From: Obelidium mucronatum
Lineage: Eukaryota; Chytridiomycota; Chytridiomycetes; Chytridiales; Chytriomycetaceae
Assembly: GCA_025765595.1 (NCBI GenBank)
Contig: JAIVFH010000219.1
Coordinates: 1-47,957 of the forward strand
DNA: 47,957 nt
Reading direction: 5' to 3'
Position numbers and translations under genes: made by a program. Shown piece by piece: positions 32,603 to 43,900 of the stretch (position 1 is the stretch's first letter; each line of letters begins with the position of its first letter). The notes below the pieces were generated by a model, which made no database searches, had not been told where the DNA came from, and worked only from the letters and a program-made list of their open reading frames with translations.

Positions 32603-33086
32603 CTATTCCACTGCTTTTTTTTCTTCTGTAAATCACATGAAAATAAATTAATTAGTGGGATAAAAAGCATTGATAGCTTACTCTGGATGTGCGCATCCAA
32701 CGCGGCTTGCGTCAGCTTGGCGTCGCGGGCGCTTTGCTCGGCCTGCATCCGAAGAAACAGTGAGCGCTGCTGATCGATGGGCAATAAGCGCCGCTGCGCC
32801 ACAGCAGCAGCTAGCTGGGCTTGGCTGGCCTCTGCTTGGTGGCTGCTGTTTAGTTTCATTGCAAGGGCTGATCGGCAGCCGTGATTCGGTCCGTTGCGCC
32901 TGATTGGGATAAAGTAAGTTGAATTAATTTAGCATTCCTCTGCTTACGAAGCGTTAAGGGCCGCTTGTGAAAGCAGCCCGTCGCGAGCGCGTCGTGCCGC
33001 TTGCATCTCCGAGTTCAGCTTGAGCTGCTTATCCAGTGTCAACTGGTGTCGCAGCTCCCATGCTGATTGGCCAACATGCGCTGCGG
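32603..33086 (-). CDS. C-terminal exons of a novel helical-repeat protein
   Basis: Three exons resolve on the minus strand: 33086-32948, 32899-32682 and 32625-32603, with GTAAGC donors and CAG acceptors, and matching phases. They encode two copies of a 29-residue repeat: DKQLKLNSEMQAARRARD then GLLSQAALNA, and DQQRSLFLRMQAEQSARD then AKLTQAALDA. The common pattern is MQA-x4-ARD-x2-L-x-QAAL-x-A. Between them is an Ala/Gln-rich helix (QAEASQAQLAAAVAQRR). The last exon ends HIQKEKKAVE. The repeat is almost all helix-forming and could make a coiled coil or solenoid. I do not recognise it. The 5' part is not found; the LINE begins about 275 bp upstream and may have cut it off. Confidence 0.5.
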
Positions 33087-33400
33087 CTGTTCCGTTTCAA
33101 CACAATCAGTGAGAGTTGTGCTGATTGAGACACTCCAAAGAGAATGAGTATACCGTACGCGTGATGTTATTCTTATTGAGGAATTATTGACGAAGCAGTC
33201 GTGTTGGTTTTACGTTCAACGCAATCGGTGAGTTGTCGGTCGTTTGAAAGACTTTGCTGGCAAACGGCTTCTTGACGTTGTGCCAATGGCTTTCCTCAAG
33301 GGACGGCTTCATGCATTCATTGGTTGAGTTGTGCAGCTGACACATGAGGCTGAAAATCCCATATTAATACTCAGCATGGAAATGGGACACACAGCAACAC

Positions 33401-34111
33401 ATGACAGTAAAAGTACTAACCACATTTGGACCAACAGAAGGCTTTAAATGCGGAACCATGATACAGCAGGGGAGCGTGCTGGCCCCCCTAGAATGGAGGA
33501 TCTTCTGGGACACACTGCTATGCACACTGGACAAAGAAACAGAAGGGATAACAATAAAAGCCCAACACACAACCTGCATAAACCTGGACGGCACTACAAC
33601 CGGCCAGACTCTACAAGAACGGCTCACGGGGGAAGCATTTGTAGACGACACAGGTGCTTTTGCTGGAAACTGGAAGGAGGCCGAAAAACAGGCTGCACGA
33701 ATATACGAATTCCAAGAACTGAACTCAATCAAATCAAACACAAAAAAGATGGCAATGATTGCTATAAACCCAGAAGAGAGCCACAAGCACCTCAAATGGC
33801 CAGACGGCAGCAAAATCACCATCATCAATAACAATAACAGCGAGAGAGTCCTCGGAAACTGGTTCTCAGCAGACAACCAGCACAAAGAATCAAAGCAACT
33901 CATCACCCAAATTGTCACAAATATGTGCAACCTCCTTGCCAAGAAAGAGATAACAGAAATCACTGCCATCACCATAGTAACACTGTACTGCTCGCCAAGT
34001 ACAATACATCTGGAAACTATGACAGAAGTACAATACATCTGGAAAACTATGACAGTCAGCGAAGCCTGTGTAGACAAGTGGTACAAGAAGTGCCTCAAAA
34101 TGGTAAAATAG
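33401..34111 (+). pseudogene. LINE reverse transcriptase, C-terminal half
   Basis: The frame gives KVLTTFGPTEGFKCGTMIQQ, then GSVLAPLEWRIFWDTLL, the QGSVLSPLLW block of non-LTR reverse transcriptases. It continues to EAFVDDTGAFAG, where FVDD is the catalytic motif C box. The palm motif A Asp lies upstream of the truncation and is absent. After the stop at 34111 the thumb continues in other frames to 34759. Confidence 0.8.
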
Positions 34112-34828
34112 AAGGCAAGGCTGGCTCAAAGCACACCCACCTCACTTCTAGAAAATCCAACACTATATGGCCTGGAGAACTGGAACTGACACTACACGGC
34201 AGACAAAGTAAACAACCTCCTCATCAGCCTCAACGAAAACACACTGTTGGGAAGAATAACTCGAATCAGGCTACTAAACCTACAAGAAGACTTGGCATTA
34301 CCCCATTGCCCCCTCCAAGAACCCTTCCAACCCTCGCTTAAAAGGGGAACGCACAGTATGGGCCAACTGCTGGGCAGAATGGCAAAAGACCAACTGTCAA
34401 TCAAACCCATTGAATACAAAAATGAAGATAATGGACAAACAGAAACCTTTGGAAAAATTGAAGGAGGAAACACAACAATCTGAGAAGCACTTGGGAACTG
34501 GGCTATATATGACAAATTCAGACCACACCTCAAAAAAGACAACATCATGTTTGTCGACCAAATAGCTTCCCGGGATGGCAGAAAACTCCTGAACAGAAAA
34601 GACCTGATCAGGAGATACAAAAAAGACAACAGGTCATATGGGTGGTACAAAGAACTAAAAAGACACATGGAAACAATACAGAGTGAAGAAAACCAAACAC
34701 CCTTCGAAAGAGCAAAAGTAAACAACCCAAACCCATATGCAACCGAAACCTCCCAGTGACCAATTACAGACTTCTGGTAAAGACTAAACAAAAACAAAAC
34801 AGAAGAAACAGAAGCAGAGGAACACAGG

Positions 34829-35524
34829 ATGAGAAGAGAAGCTGAGGCTGAAGTGGAAATGGCAACCAGAAACAACGCAACTGAGCCTAAGAAGCTGGAA
34901 AAGACAGCACTTGAAAAAGAGAACATTGAAAACGCAAACAAAGCAGGAACATACCTCCAATGCTCCCAAAATCTACTTAGAGCCATAGGAACATGCGTAA
35001 TGGAAGAAAATCCAGACCCAAAGCCAGACACAATATACACAGACGGTTCTAGACACACTAACAGCATGGGAACAGGGGGGATATGCACAGAAGGTGCCAA
35101 CAGAGGACGAGAATGGTGTGCTAAAGTAACCGGTTGGTCATCATCCAAACTACCAGAAGCCATGGGGGCAATCACAGGGATGATAGGAGCAAAAAAGGGA
35201 CTCACCATTATCAAGATTGACAACGCAGCTGTGGTAAAAGGTGGCAAGGACGTAGTAAAAAGCAATGGAGAAATCATCACCAGAGACCTTACCGGAAGAG
35301 CATGCATACTGCAAGTAGCAATGATGGCCCAAATTGTAAAAGACTATAGCAAAGAAGGGAGACTCTTCCAATTTACCAAGGTAGAAGGCCACTCCAAAAC
35401 CTCTGGGAGGGACAAAACAGGAAAAGCAGACAAGAACGCAAGCATGGGAAACTCCGCAGAGGTAGTAAGCCTCAAAACAGGAGCTCATAAGATTCATGGC
35501 AAAAGCCGGAGACAACCTCGTTGA
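34829..35524 (+). pseudogene. LINE RNase H domain
   Basis: RNase H type 1 domain: first catalytic Asp in TIYTDGSRHTNSMGTGG, Glu in KLPEAMGAITGMIG, second Asp in IIKIDNAAVVKGG, and a last Asp in the DKTGKADKNA region. RNase H downstream of the RT occurs in the Tad, I and R1 groups of LINEs, which narrows the type but does not fix it. Confidence 0.78.
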
Positions 35525-37020
35525 GGGACAAGTGTGGGAAAACCTCAAGACTATCAACAAAATACCCTCATACCTGGGATGGCAAGAACAACACTCATTT
35601 AGACACATCAAAGGCTACCTCGACAACATTGACCTTGACATGACAATAACAACAGTAACTTGTGGCCGCAAACCCACAACCCCCTACACATCCACAGGGG
35701 AATCTGCCGCAATCAGATACAATGTACAAGCACTACACCACCTTAGACCAACACAGTCAGTAATGAAACAAATGTACCCACACATATACCCAAACGGGAA
35801 CTGCAGGTGCTGCAACAACCAAGAAGAGGAAACAAACTCCCACATCATGAAATGCAAAGCATTTGAGGCAAAAAGGACAGAAATCCTAAACAACTTCATC
35901 AAGGAGGTTGCAAGTGGATGCGACAATGGAGGAGGCAACGAAAAGAAAGAAGGATGGACAAAGGACCTCACAAAATGGGCCAGACCATGGCAACACCACC
36001 TCAAGGACACAAGACCCGAGGGAGAATACCAGGGGAAATGGCAGAAAAAAATAAACAACCTAAGAGCTGAAGCTATATTAGAAGGGGCGGTCCCAGAAGT
36101 ACTCAAAGAAATTCTCACAACTGTATGCGGCCTAACTGCCCAAAAAACAAGACATCAATGCAATGAAAAACGTGACTAAAGCGGGCAGAGAAATGTGGAA
36201 AGAGCGATGCGACAAAACAGTCAAATGGGAACTAGAACAAACACCTGCAATAATTGCGACCACCAAGAAATCCGCAAAAAGGGCAAACTGGAAAAGGAAG
36301 GAAGCAGAAGAGGAAATGCTAGAGGAAGACAAAGAACCCACTGAATAAACACAACAAAACCCAAGACCGGAAGTAGTCCCAGAGAAAAGCCCAACTAAAC
36401 GGCAAAAAAGAATATCAGGAAAATGGTGCCTTGTCTGCAACCAAAGCATGGACAGCAACCCAGACAAGTTTGGATTCCACACACACGATAACAAATATGA
36501 GAAAAGGGCAAGAGCCATTGAAATGTGGTACGACCACAAAACCGGAAAACAAATCCTCAGACCTGGGATGATAGAAATCTCAAAAGCTGAGAGAGAGGCC
36601 TACGAGAGCAACTCATCGCAAGAAACAGAATGGATCGAAACTGAAGAACCAATAGCAAGCCCCAAAAGGAGCCGTGATAGCAGCAGCAAACCAAACCCAA
36701 AACCAAGGAAGAAACGCCTGAGAAAAGACCGGAGAAGACATAGGCGCAACCAGTCTAGAAAACCAGCAACAACGAAAACCCACCAAGCAACAGAAACAGC
36801 AAGGGCACCAAGCACACTAGATGGAGGAATGATGGAATGGACAACAAGCCAGGACGACAGCAACCCGGACGAATGGGAGGATCTCAGCCAGAGACCTCAG
36901 GACCAAGACAAGCAAGCAAGACACAAGATGGAGGAAGGGAGGCTGGATGGGGGCACTCTTTTCTTCACAGGGGTTTTTAATGAGGACCCCAAGGCTTCTA
37001 CTGGTGGTAGCTCCTGGTGA
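35496..37020 (+). pseudogene. LINE C-terminal region with Cys/His knuckle
   Basis: Frame 35496-36179 carries YPNGNCRCCNNQEEETNSHI then MKC, a C-x-CC..H-x3-C cluster like the knuckle after RNase H in many LINEs. The basic frames 36163-36351 and 36448-37020 follow, the second beginning KWCLVCNQSMDSNPDKFGF before its ATG. The tail is Lys/Arg-rich with an acidic end. Frame breaks between these parts show decay. Confidence 0.7.
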
Positions 37021-37021
37021 G

Positions 37022-37066
37022 CTGGGGGATGGGAGGGGGGATTGGGAGGTGAGGGAGGAGTTGGAA
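37022..37066 (+). other. G-rich tract with G-quadruplex pattern at LINE 3' end
   Basis: Directly after the last LINE stop the sequence reads GCTGGGGGATGGGAGGGGGG and continues with GGG runs. At least four G-runs of three or more lie within 35 bp, fitting the G3N1-7 pattern. Animal L1 3' UTRs carry similar tracts, by established knowledge. Confidence 0.75.
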
Positions 37067-37149
37067 AATCACGTCGGCCGCCTGCACAAGGCTGGAGGGT
37101 TTGCTCCGTGGCGAGGTTGGAAACAGCAGTGACATACTTTATTTTAAAC

Positions 37150-37867
37150 AATGAAGTGAGGAGAATAAACCACTATAGAAAAAAAAATATTGCTCGATTT
37201 GATATTTCAGTTAGTGTTAGTCTGTGGGTTCGTGGCCTTGGAAATCCTACCGCTCGCCATTGGGATGGTGCAAAACGCGTCTTCAGATATTTGAAGCACT
37301 CGTATGATATGGGGATAATTTATTATCGTGCCCCAAATCCTATTCCCAAGCAGATTTATATTATTGGTTTGAGGGATGCATCGGAACCTGACAGCAAGAG
37401 CGCAAAAGCTCAAACTGGATGGATGTTTAAGTTTATGGGGAAGTCGCCCATTTCTTGGCGCTCCAATAAGCAAAAATCGGTCACCGCAGACCAAACGGCC
37501 TCTGAACATGTCGCGTTCTACGAAGGTTCTCTAGAAGTCCCTTACCTTTTGAATCTTTGCGAGGATTTAAAGATCGATATTGTAAAACAATTGTCAATGT
37601 TTAGCGACAATGAGGCTTTTGTGAAATCGTGAGAACAAACACACTGAAGCTTCGAAATGGATGAATCGCAGATATTGGAAAGTTATGGAATTTTATTCGG
37701 AGAAAATCCTTGACTGTTCCCATATTCTGGGTAAATGCAACGAATCGGATATGTTGACAAAAGCACTTGTTAAAGTGATTTTCGTCCAACATCGTCGCAA
37801 CGGCGGAATGCAATACCTTCGGGTTATCCGCGGCAAAACTACGGAAGATAAATTAGATGGTTGTTAA
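37150..37867 (+). mobile_element. Ty1/copia pol fragment 1 (RT end and RNase H)
   Basis: The frame gives NPTARHWDGAKRVFRYLK, the conserved stretch between RT and RNase H in Ty1/copia. Then come RDASEPDSKSAKAQTGW, SPISWRSNKQKSVTAD and, after a stop at 37632, RYWKVMEFYSEKI in another frame. The integrase and most of the RT are missing, and the internal stop makes it inactive. Its left border touches the LINE 3' end near 37131-37180. Confidence 0.85.
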
Positions 37868-37947
37868 TTATCTAATCGGTTTTTATTGGGTATGTTGTAA
37901 TCTGACGGCTTTAATTGTAAAGATTACCAACGTTTGAATTATTGAAC

Positions 37948-38150
37948 AGGGGAAGTGTTATAATATGATAGACGCTTATCATATTTATTGCATAACCAAA
38001 GTGTGTTAAATAATAAAGAGAGAGATTCTTTGAAGAAATCAAGCGTCCTTCTAGAACTCAACGCCCACGTTCCCTAAGTCACATAAGCCGTCGCTTAGAC
38101 TAAAATGCCGATCTAACTCTGTTTATTTAATCACGCATAAAAGAAAATAA
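37948..38150 (+). repeat. Probable polypurine tract and LTR start of copia element 1
   Basis: AGGGGAAG at 37948-37955 is directly followed by TGTTATAATATGATAGACGC. A polypurine tract abutting TGTTA is how Ty1/copia 3' LTRs begin. The LTR end is not obvious and may lie near 38150, where the second copia fragment starts. No matching left LTR is in the window. Confidence 0.5.
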
Positions 38151-39317
38151 CATGGAATAAAGTCATCAATGGACAACAAGACGGCTCTTTTCTGTTTGCA
38201 AACCATCGCGAATACAGATTCAAACAGTGTCCCTCAAGCCCATCTATCTGGATAAAACAACTTACTGGTAAATTACACGAAAAGATCATCTTCATGCAAT
38301 GGTATGCAGATGATGGAGAATTAGCCGGAGATACGGGATGTCAACCTGAATCCAATAAGTTTTTACATTGGTTACACACACGTTTACCAATCACCGTAAA
38401 AGATAAAGTAGGAACCATAATTGGATGCCAAAAAACTTACAGCCCAGGCCGTTTCGACATGGATCAAGAAGCATATATTATCGACTCATGCCTGCCATTC
38501 CAAACCCACCCCCACATCACAAACAAAACCCCTGGAATACTTCGTTGGATATGAAGGAGTTTGATAGATCATCAGACAAAATTGACAATGCTATGTTGAG
38601 AATCCCCTACCAAGAAGCATTTGGAACTCTGCTAGCTCTACACAAAAGAAGAGTTGATATCTTATTTGCCCTCAGCAAACTCAGACAGCACGTAAAAACT
38701 CGCAACAAATACATTGGAAATCTATGCAACACCTCTTGGGCTGCTTGAACCGAACCAAGGGAAAATTTTAACAATTCAAAAAGTCAAAAGATGGGCTCAT
38801 CAAACTTATTGGATACACGGACGCCGATCTTGCAGCAGATAATAACACAAGAAAGTCGCGAACTGGAGTAGTAGCTAGCCTCGCCAACGGAACGGTATCA
38901 GCATCCTCAAAACTCCAAAAGACAGTAGCGGACTCTACAGTCGCAGCAAAAACAACCGCGGCAGTCATCGGTTCAAATTTCTTCATCTACCTAAACAACG
39001 TACTCAAGTGGCTTGGCTACAAGCAAGCAAAACCAATCGACCAGTACTGCGATAACCTCCAATCTGTCACAAACGTTATCGAAGGCTCAGGAAGACACAA
39101 AACCAGACACTTAGACTTACAATACATGGTGTTAAAGGACAGACACGAATGTAACGAAATCAAATTCCAGTGGTGCGAATCTGAATCAAACAAATCCGAT
39201 ATAAGGACAAAACCGCTACGAGCAACAAAACATGAAAAAGCTATCGCCGAACTGGGAATTGTGGACCGAGACTCAATCCAAACCAACACATTCACCCTGT
39301 TTGCAAAAGTTCGTTAA
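38150..39317 (+). mobile_element. Ty1/copia pol fragment 2 (RT with YADD, RNase H)
   Basis: Starts within the RT (REYRFKQCPSSPSIWIKQL) and holds the catalytic box MQWYADDGELAG. Connection and RNase H parts follow: GYTDADLAADNNTRKSRTG, VSASSKLQKTVADSTVAAKT and DIRTKPL. The end is at 39317. The frame shifts near 38530 and 38760. It differs clearly from fragment 1, so two separate copia families or insertions are present. Confidence 0.83.
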
Positions 39318-39386
39318 CCAATATATAGTTGTGTAGTGTTTATAAGAACTTTCTCATAATCTCAAGCCTTACTCAATGACTGCGCA

Positions 39387-39698
39387 GAATTTTGACTCAA
39401 AAGATTCATGCAAACTGACTCTTTTGATTCCACTCACAGTTGCGAATTCATTCCCTTTTCCGTAGGGGATCGAATGTGTCTGGGTCATCAACTTGCCAAA
39501 GTTGAAATGAAACTGGTTGTTGCGGAAAGCTTGTTGAGTTCCAAACATCAGTTTTCGAAAGGGATTGGGGGGCTTAAAGTGGAGACATCTCCGTCAAGGT
39601 TCACTGAGAGTCGAGTAAAAGTTGGCAAGAAAGGGACGAATGAGGAAAGCAACATTGGATTTCTGTCATTCTTTTCTTGTTCTCGATTCGTCATATAA
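39387..39698 (+). pseudogene. Cytochrome P450 3' remnant with heme-binding loop
   Basis: The frame contains KRFMQTDSFDS and then EFIPFSVGDRMCLGHQLAKV, which has the P450 heme signature F-x2-G-x-R-x-C-x-G with the axial Cys (about 39475-39480). The following helix (EMKLVVAESLL) and a short tail to 39698 complete a P450 C terminus. No upstream P450 sequence is found: the copia fragment ends about 70 bp before it. It is the 3' end of a gene cut off by that element, or a stray copy. Confidence 0.78.
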
Positions 39699-39786
39699 TA
39701 AAAATTGTAATCAGTGACAAAACCAACCGTTGCATACAACCGCTCGTGATTTGATCCAGCTTTATTCAAACCTGTCGGTGGATATT

Positions 39787-39897
39787 CTATTTGTTTGTAT
39801 GTGTCAAACCAAATAAATAACACAGAATTCAATCACAATATATTTTACCTATTTGTTTGTATGTGTCAAACCAAATAAATAACACAGAATTCAATGA
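39787..39897 (+). repeat. Direct repeat, two units of about 47 bp
   Basis: The unit beginning CTATTTGTTTGTATGTGTCA and ending ACAGAATTCAAT occurs twice, at about 39788-39834 and 39848-39895, separated by a 14-bp AT-rich spacer. The two are identical as far as I can read. It lies in a spacer with no other feature between the P450 remnant and the kinase fragment. Confidence 0.85.
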
Positions 39898-40091
39898 AGA
39901 AAAAACAAAGGGGAAAACCACTCCTTAAATACGAATTCCAGGCCCAAAAATTTAATCACAGCGTTGAACCATTCTGAAACGCGAATTCAGTTTCAACCAA
40001 TTCCAACTACCATCCAAAAACTATCCAAAATCCAACAAAACCCTCAACTTTTCTTTAACAATGCAAAAATACACTCCTCTGTGGTAAAAAC

Positions 40092-40646
40092 CTACAAGGC
40101 ACCAGCCTGCTGCATCATCCACTTGCAGGTCTTGTTCATTGAATACAATTCCAGCTCAAACACGTTAAACCCACGTTCTGGATGTTCCACAAACTCTGGA
40201 TCCGAATAATCCTTGGTCCCACAAAAGCTCGTGACAATTTCATCCTCTTTGACCGGAAACTCCTTCATTAAATCACAGTCCAGCACTACCAGCTCCATTG
40301 AATTCAAGTCAATGGCCAAGTTTGTCGGTTTGATGTCTCTGTGGCAGATTCGATGCTCATGCAAAAAGGAACAGTAGTCTTTCAGCTGACTTGCCAATTC
40401 GTGCCAAACTTCAGGTTTTAGTGCAATTACGATTCCGGCCGCGTTTTGCAAAGGCTGAAACTCGGGACAAACAATCAGATTGGTTGGACCTTGCTTGAAA
40501 CGAGTAATCTCTAAAGGCTTGATGGTAAGGTTTCGCTTATCCGTCTTCAGCTCAGGAAGCAGCCAGCTTCTCCAAAAACCTAGATTCACTTCGGCTTTGA
40601 GACACTTTAATGATAACATCGGTGGCTGATGCAAGGGCCACTCCAC
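40092..40646 (-). pseudogene. Protein kinase fragment with altered DFG motif
   Basis: Reading on the minus strand, the catalytic loop is HRICHRDIKPTNLAIDL, as in active kinases. The Mg-binding DFG is replaced by DCD (LVVLDCDLMKEF), and the APE motif reads DPE in FCGTKDYSDPEFVEHP. The C lobe is short: the frame ends 184 residues on, about 40 residues after the DPE motif. The frame has no ATG at its start (a GTG at 40646). Another frame just upstream reads ATDVIIKVS, which could be the beta-3 strand with its Lys, so one frame break separates the N lobe. It is probably a decaying gene or pseudokinase. Confidence 0.6.
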
Positions 40647-40914
40647 GGAAAAGGTTGGGGAAGGCGGGAATCAAGTCCGCGTGACAGGATATGCTTGCTG
40701 AAGGCTTTTCATTTCTTCATCTTTGGGTATAATGATTTCTCAAAGAACACGTTACTTTTTATGGTTGATAATTTCAAGGGGCTTTTGTGTATTTTGCTGA
40801 TAATTCCAAGGGGCTTTTGTGTTGCAAGATTGTTGTTTCCAGACAATTTTCTTCATGAACAGGAAAGAATCAGCAATTTATTATTCCATAAAATATCAAT
40901 ATTTTTCTTCGTTT

Positions 40915-43900
40915 TTACTGTTTCAACTCTGCTGCTGCCGTAGGAAAAACAATTTTGAAAATCTCATCATACCAACCCACAAAATGTGGATCCAACCCAT
41001 CCTTAATATACCCCGGTAGTTCATCCCAATCACTCTTATTAGCAGCCGGGAAGATAATTGTCTTGACTCCGCTTCTCTTTGCGGCAATCGTCTTCTCCTT
41101 CACACCTCCGATTTTCAACACTTTTCCAGTAAGCGTGAGTTCTCCGGTCATGGCAACATCTGGAATCGCTGGTGTGTTTAGGGAGAGGGAGAGTAACGAA
41201 GTTGTCATTGTAGTTCCGGCAGAGGGGCCTATTTTTACGTCATAAAATGAGTGAGTTGAGAAGTTTCGTTAAAATAGTGATGGATTTTACCATCTTTCGG
41301 CGTCGCCCCTTCTGGAACATGCATATGTATCTTTGCCTTGTCAAAGAATTTGTTGTCAGGGAAATTACGGGCCATAAACGCTTTGGAGTATGTGTAGGCA
41401 ATGGTTGAGGACTCTTTCATGACATCGCCAAGTTGTCCTGTGCGATGGAATGAGGGCTTGGAGTCTTCTTGAACTACTGACTCAAGAACGGATTCAATGT
41501 ATAACGATGCACCACCTGATGAAATAAAAGTGGATGAGTACAGGATTTTCCAAATCATTTTTGTGAGCAAAGGTTTACCCATGCTAGTCCAAGCCAAGCC
41601 CATAATAACACCCGCAGGAGTGGTATCGTACATTCGGTCGGACGTATAAACCGGAGAGCCAACATAGTCTTTCAAGTTATCCTTCGTAATCACCAACTTG
41701 CCCAGTTTTTCCTTAACAGGTTCGCTATCCACAGCCGCTTCGCCGTTGTTTTCAATTGCCGCCTTCTCTCGCGCAGCAACGTCTTCTTCCACTTCCTGAG
41801 TCCGACTCACAACCTTGAAGGCGGCTTTGCGGTACACTTTATCCACATGCTTCTTCAAGTTTCTGACTCCACTTTCCCGACAATAGTTTCGAATCAAAAC
41901 GCCAACCGCCTCTTCTTCCAGTTCCACGTCCTCTTCTTTTAAACCGCTGGCTTCCCGTGCAGTGGGTGCCAGGTATTTCATTGCAATTGCCACTTTTTCT
42001 TCAGCAACATAGCCAGAGAGTGTAATGACTTCCATTCGGTCTAAAAGAGGGCCTGGAATCGTGTCGAGACTGTTTGCAGTACACACAAAAAGTACTTTGG
42101 ATAGATCTAAGGGAACATCCATGTAATGATCGAGGAAGGAATTGTTTTGCTCGGGATCCAGGAGCTCCAAAAGAGCGGACGCAGGGTCTCCTTGATGGCC
42201 GCGTCCAATCTTGTCAACTTGAGACCGCCAAGACAAAAAAAAAATAATACAATAAGAATCGAGCTGACTTGAATTTCAAAAAGCCAATAAAAAAAATTGT
42301 TGACTCACTTTCGTCAATCATAATCAAAGGGTTCTCGGTTTGGACCTTCTTGAGAGCTTGAATTACCTTTCCAGGCATTGCACCAACATAGGTTCGACGG
42401 TGTCCCTTGATTTCAGCCACGTCGGTTAAGCCACCAACCGAGAATCGGAAGAATTCCCGACCCAAGGCACGGGCAATAGATTTCCCAACCGAAGTTTTTC
42501 CAACACCTATTAAAAGGCAGCAGAGTTTAGTGATGATGGGCGAATTCCAAATCAAAATCTCACACACCTGGTGGTCCGACCATGCATATGATCTTTCCTT
42601 CCACCGTGCCTCTCAATTTTCCAACCGCAATAAACTCCAAAATGCGGTCCTTCACATCCTTCAATCCATAGTGATCCTCATCCAACACCACCATGGCGTT
42701 CTTGATGTCAAAGTTTTCTTTGCTGTGCTTTCCCCATGGAATCTGTGTCAACCAATCCAAATAATTTCTCGTTACATTGAATTCACTCGCTTGCGGCTCC
42801 AAGTTCTGCAGCTTATTTATCTCCTCTTCAAACACCTTCTTGATGGGCTCCGGCATACTCAACTTTGCAGCTCGATCTTTGAACATGATGATCAGCTTAT
42901 CTTTTCCATCCGATTCCATCCCGAGTTCTTTCTTGATTCCCTTCAACTGCTCCATCAAAAAGTACTCCTGCTGCTTCCGAGTAATTTTTTTATCAACTTC
43001 TTGAGAAATCTCCTTTTGCAGTTTCGCATTCGCAAGCTCCTTTTTCAACACATACAAGGACTTTTGAAGACGTTCTTGGATGTCGGTGGCTTCCAAAACG
43101 GATTGGAGTTCCAAAGGCTCGCCGCTGCTGACGGCAGCAGCAAAATCGGCGAGTTTCCCGGCATCCTGGAACGCGTTTCCGCCGGTTTGGATGCTAAATG
43201 TCAGAATTTGGTCCCGCAGGAGTGGGTTCATTAAGCTGATTTCCTTGAGAACGTTCAATATTTCTGAGATTGTCGCTTTGATGGTGGGGGATTCTGCGTC
43301 GTACTCTGAATCGGGTTTGTTGGAGATGTTTGTGACAGATACAATGTGGTTCGCCAAGTGCTGGTTGATTCCGGTATAGGCTGGCAACACATGTGGGACC
43401 AAGAGTTTTAGGTCGTAATTTCAGGATGCAAAGAAGCAAAATCAAATGGCTTACAAACCTGGGTTCACAATTTCTCCCTCTTCAAGGTCTTCGCCAGAAT
43501 CAGCGATTGTCTCTGAGGTTGTGCTGGATTCCGAAACCGAACCAAAAGTCCGTCCGGAACTGGCATCAGATAAAGAAGAAGGCGCTTTTGAAGACACGGT
43601 GTTTGATAGAACCGACGGAGTGGCTTGCGTTGATTCCTCCTCCACGATAGGGGCCTCCACATTGACAACAAGAACATCCGTCGGAAGCGGCAAAAGCGCA
43701 TCCAATTGAACACGTCTGTGAGGGTACACCACGACCGTTAAAGCTTTATCATCTGGGCCGGCATTGTAAACACTTGTGATTTGTGCAAAAACACCAACAG
43801 GATGTACTTGATCGGCCGAAACAAGAGAGTCGGGCTCATATTTTTCATCTTTAGTCAGAAATATGGAAATGTATGGTTGTCGTCGGTCAAGGAGAGCCTG

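Larger units (their letters stand above)
33361..37131 (+). mobile_element. 5'-truncated non-LTR (LINE) retrotransposon
   Basis: Remnant of a LINE. It starts in the middle of the reverse transcriptase, so the endonuclease and first RT motifs are missing. Downstream come the RT thumb, an RNase H domain, a zinc-knuckle region and a basic C-terminal part ending at 37020, followed by a short G-rich 3' UTR. The frame is broken several times (stops at 34111, 34483, 34759, 36179 and 36351), so it is not active. The sequence is A- and C-rich on the coding strand, unlike the neighbouring host genes. Confidence 0.85.

Noticed and set aside
33364..36863. Long minus-strand frames with hydrophobic sequence opposite the LINE
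   Set aside because: They arise from the A- and C-rich coding strand of the LINE; the plus frames carry RT and RNase H motifs.
43392..43455. Apparent lack of a splice acceptor in Lon intron 1
   Set aside because: The acceptor lies a little further in (GTTGCCAG), giving [11 protein letters not shown] in phase.
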